Source: Veillonellaceae bacterium | GTDB lineage: Bacteria; Bacillota; Negativicutes; Veillonellales; Dialisteraceae | DNA length: 64,000 bases | Assembly (NCBI GenBank): GCA_025992895.1 | Contig: DAJPGA010000001.1 | Span: 1,444,501 to 1,508,500 of the forward strand | Reading direction: 5' to 3' | Part shown: piece by piece, positions 62,686 through 64,000 of the stretch | How the letters are laid out: every line of letters begins with the position of its first letter | How positions within the stretch are numbered: position 1 is the stretch's first letter | Translations under genes and position numbers: made by a program | The notes under the pieces: generated by a model | Told to the model about the DNA's origin: nothing | The model's database searches: none | The model's input: only the letters and a program-made list of their open reading frames with translations

Positions 62686-64000
62686 TTAAAAATAGACATC
62701 TGTAGCACCGGCACCGCCATTTTTAGCATCTGCTTCATGAAATTCCTTGATGAAATTCAGTGTTCTTAAATGCTCATGTATACCTCTTCGCAAACTTCCG
62801 GTCCCTTTTCCATGAATAATGTGAGCAAAAGATACTCCTGACATAAAGCAGTCATTCAGGAAGCGGTCCACTTCCGGAATTGCTTCACTGACCGTCTTTC
62901 CTATTACATTCAGGGATGTGTGGACTGTATTAACAGAAGATGTCTGGTGCTGTTTCCGTATATGCCTGGCTGCTATACCGGCTTTGGGAGCATTGTTCCC
63001 TTGTGTGAGCGGTTCAAAGCAATGAGCCGCTGATACGCTGACCTTGTGCAGCCCGCATTGTACACTGATCTGGCTGCCTGAAATATTCTTTATTACGCCA
63101 TCACTATCGAGAGTATCTATAAAGACACGATGCCCAACCTTTAATGTCTTGGGGTCGATCGGCTCTCTCCTCTGATAATTCTTAGGCATTTTCAGCCCAT
63201 CTATTTTATTCCTTGCTGAAGAAGCGATACTATTAACGTTTCCTCTCTCGATTTCTGCAGCATTCTTTTTCAGATCTTTAATAATGATTTCAGACTGAAT
63301 CCTGAGATTACGTTTAATGTTCTCGGATTCTTCCCTTGTTTTAGCCAAAATGCTTTCACGTTTGGCATTAAATTTATCGCTTTCCTCCAAGAGCTTGTCT
63401 TTCAAACTCCCGATTTCTTTCATTTGGCTCTGAAGATCGGTACGCTCTTTTGATAATTCCCGACTTTGGGCATTGAGCTTGGCCATTACTTCTTCCATGT
63501 TATTTAAAGGTGACGTTTTCTTTAAATCTTCCGCTCTTTCTATAATCCCATCAGGAATCCCCAGTCTTTTGCAGATATTGAAGGCATTACTGCTCCCTGC
63601 CATCCCTATTACCAGATGGTAGGTAGGCACAAGAGTGATTTCGTCGAACTCAACAAAAGCATTTTCCAATCCCTCTGTCTCATATGCCAATTTTTTCATT
63701 TCATTAAAATGAGATGTAATAAGAGACGATACATTCCTGTCATTTAAGTATTCAGTAATCGACTGTGCCAAAGATGCGCCTTCAATCGGATCAGTCCCGG
63801 ATCCCAGTTCGTCCAAAAGAACTAAATCATCCGAATTGACATTCTTCAAAATATCTGAAAGCTGCGTTACATAACTTGAAAAAGTTGATAAGTTATACTG
63901 AATGCTCTGATCATCACCTATGATGGCATAAATATGCTTGTATACGGGAAGTGTTGAACCTTCATCAGCCGGAATGAAAAGACCGCATTGATTCATGACG
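62686..64000 (-). CDS. mutS2: Endonuclease MutS2, C-terminal part (5' end outside window)
   Basis: The frame is open to the right edge, so the N-terminus and Walker A loop lie outside. Visible are the post-Walker segment QCGLFIPADEGS, Walker B LVLLDELGSGTDPIEG, an ITSHFNEMKKLAY switch histidine, a long coiled coil, a KOW-like region (KVGHRVFIDTLDSDGVI) and a C-terminal Smr domain with IIHGKGTGSLR. MutS2 acts on branched DNA and on collided ribosomes, not in mismatch repair. The Smr LDLRG motif reads LNVIG here. Confidence 0.93.
   Translation of the reverse strand, partial: VMNQCGLFIPADEGSTLPVYKHIYAIIGDDQSIQYNLSTFSSYVTQLSDILKNVNSDDLVLLDELGSGTDPIEGASLAQSITEYLNDRNVSSLITSHFNEMKKLAYETEGLENAFVEFDEITLVPTYHLVIGMAGSSNAFNICKRLGIPDGIIERAEDLKKTSPLNNMEEVMAKLNAQSRELSKERTDLQSQMKEIGSLKDKLLEESDKFNAKRESILAKTREESENIKRNLRIQSEIIIKDLKKNAAEIERGNVNSIASSARNKIDGLKMPKNYQRREPIDPKTLKVGHRVFIDTLDSDGVIKNISGSQISVQCGLHKVSVSAAHCFEPLTQGNNAPKAGIAARHIRKQHQTSSVNTVHTSLNVIGKTVSEAIPEVDRFLNDCFMSGVSFAHIIHGKGTGSLRRGIHEHLRTLNFIKEFHEADAKNGGAGATDVYF

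Noticed and set aside
1-64000. CRISPR arrays, tRNA or rRNA genes, insertion sequences, defence islands
   Set aside because: No regularly spaced direct repeats, tRNA-like cloverleaf ends, rRNA sequence, transposase or defence-type genes were found by reading; tRNAscan and ISfinder searches would settle this.

Overview
This 64 kb window is ordinary bacterial chromosome: dense, moderate-to-low G+C and almost fully coding. Gene content and order (csaB, ftsEX, obgE/yhbY/proB/nadD, yicC/remA/gmk/rpoZ/coaBC, priA/def/fmt/rsmB/rlmN/prpC/pknB/rsgA/rpe, rplU/prp/rpmA with a processed-type L27, tandem Asp23 genes) point to a Firmicute. A Negativicute of the Veillonella/Dialister/Megasphaera kind fits best. 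That placement is inference; the window contains no rRNA, no tRNA and no outer-membrane gene.

Layout. (1) 1-12.4 kb, plus strand: the tail of csaB, a two-subunit transketolase, ftsE-ftsX with a coiled-coil M23 hydrolase and a C-terminal processing protease, then obgE-yhbY-proB-(51-aa membrane ORF)-nadD-yqeK-LCP-rsfS-cvfB. (2) 12.4-15.2 kb: lexA divergent from a yneA-like LysM gene with candidate SOS operators between them, then an orphan tyrosine recombinase and a 458-bp region with hairpins. (3) 15.2-20.5 kb, minus: hslO-mtnP-mtnA-ahcY-mtaD, a SAH/MTA salvage operon. (4) 20.6-36.9 kb, minus: housekeeping operons for translation, the PknB/PrpC signalling pair, priA, metK under a SAM-I riboswitch, coaBC-rpoZ-gmk-remA-yicC and dapF. 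(5) 37.2-41.8 kb, plus: rqcH and a P1B-type metal ATPase. (6) 41.9-52.4 kb, minus: asd/dapA and dapB, rpmA-prp-rplU, nadK-tlyA-ispA, a TsaD-like gene, nusB, two Asp23 genes, efp and pepP. ispA and the TsaD-like gene are both broken as read. (7) 52.5-59.0 kb, minus: late cobalamin genes cobU-cobQ-cbiB-cobS-pduX-cobD-cobC. (8) 59.2-64 kb: a lone unknown gene, the fakA/degV pair with a second unknown gene, and mutS2 running off the right edge.

The most interesting signal is in region 3. The AhcY-like protein has HxExK in place of the HxTxE/Q of classical SAH hydrolases. The MTA-phosphorylase-like protein has the Asn-type base site of 6-oxopurine phosphorylases. Both sit beside a SAH/MTA deaminase gene. 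Together they suggest that SAH and MTA are deaminated first and recycled through S-inosylhomocysteine and methylthioinosine, a route best known from methanogenic archaea. Other leads are a conserved repeated terminator element present twice in opposite orientation, the orphan recombinase with nearby related repeats, the lexA/yneA operator region, and adjacent inactivating changes at 47.9-49.5 kb. I saw no CRISPR array, recognisable defence island, prophage or insertion sequence.
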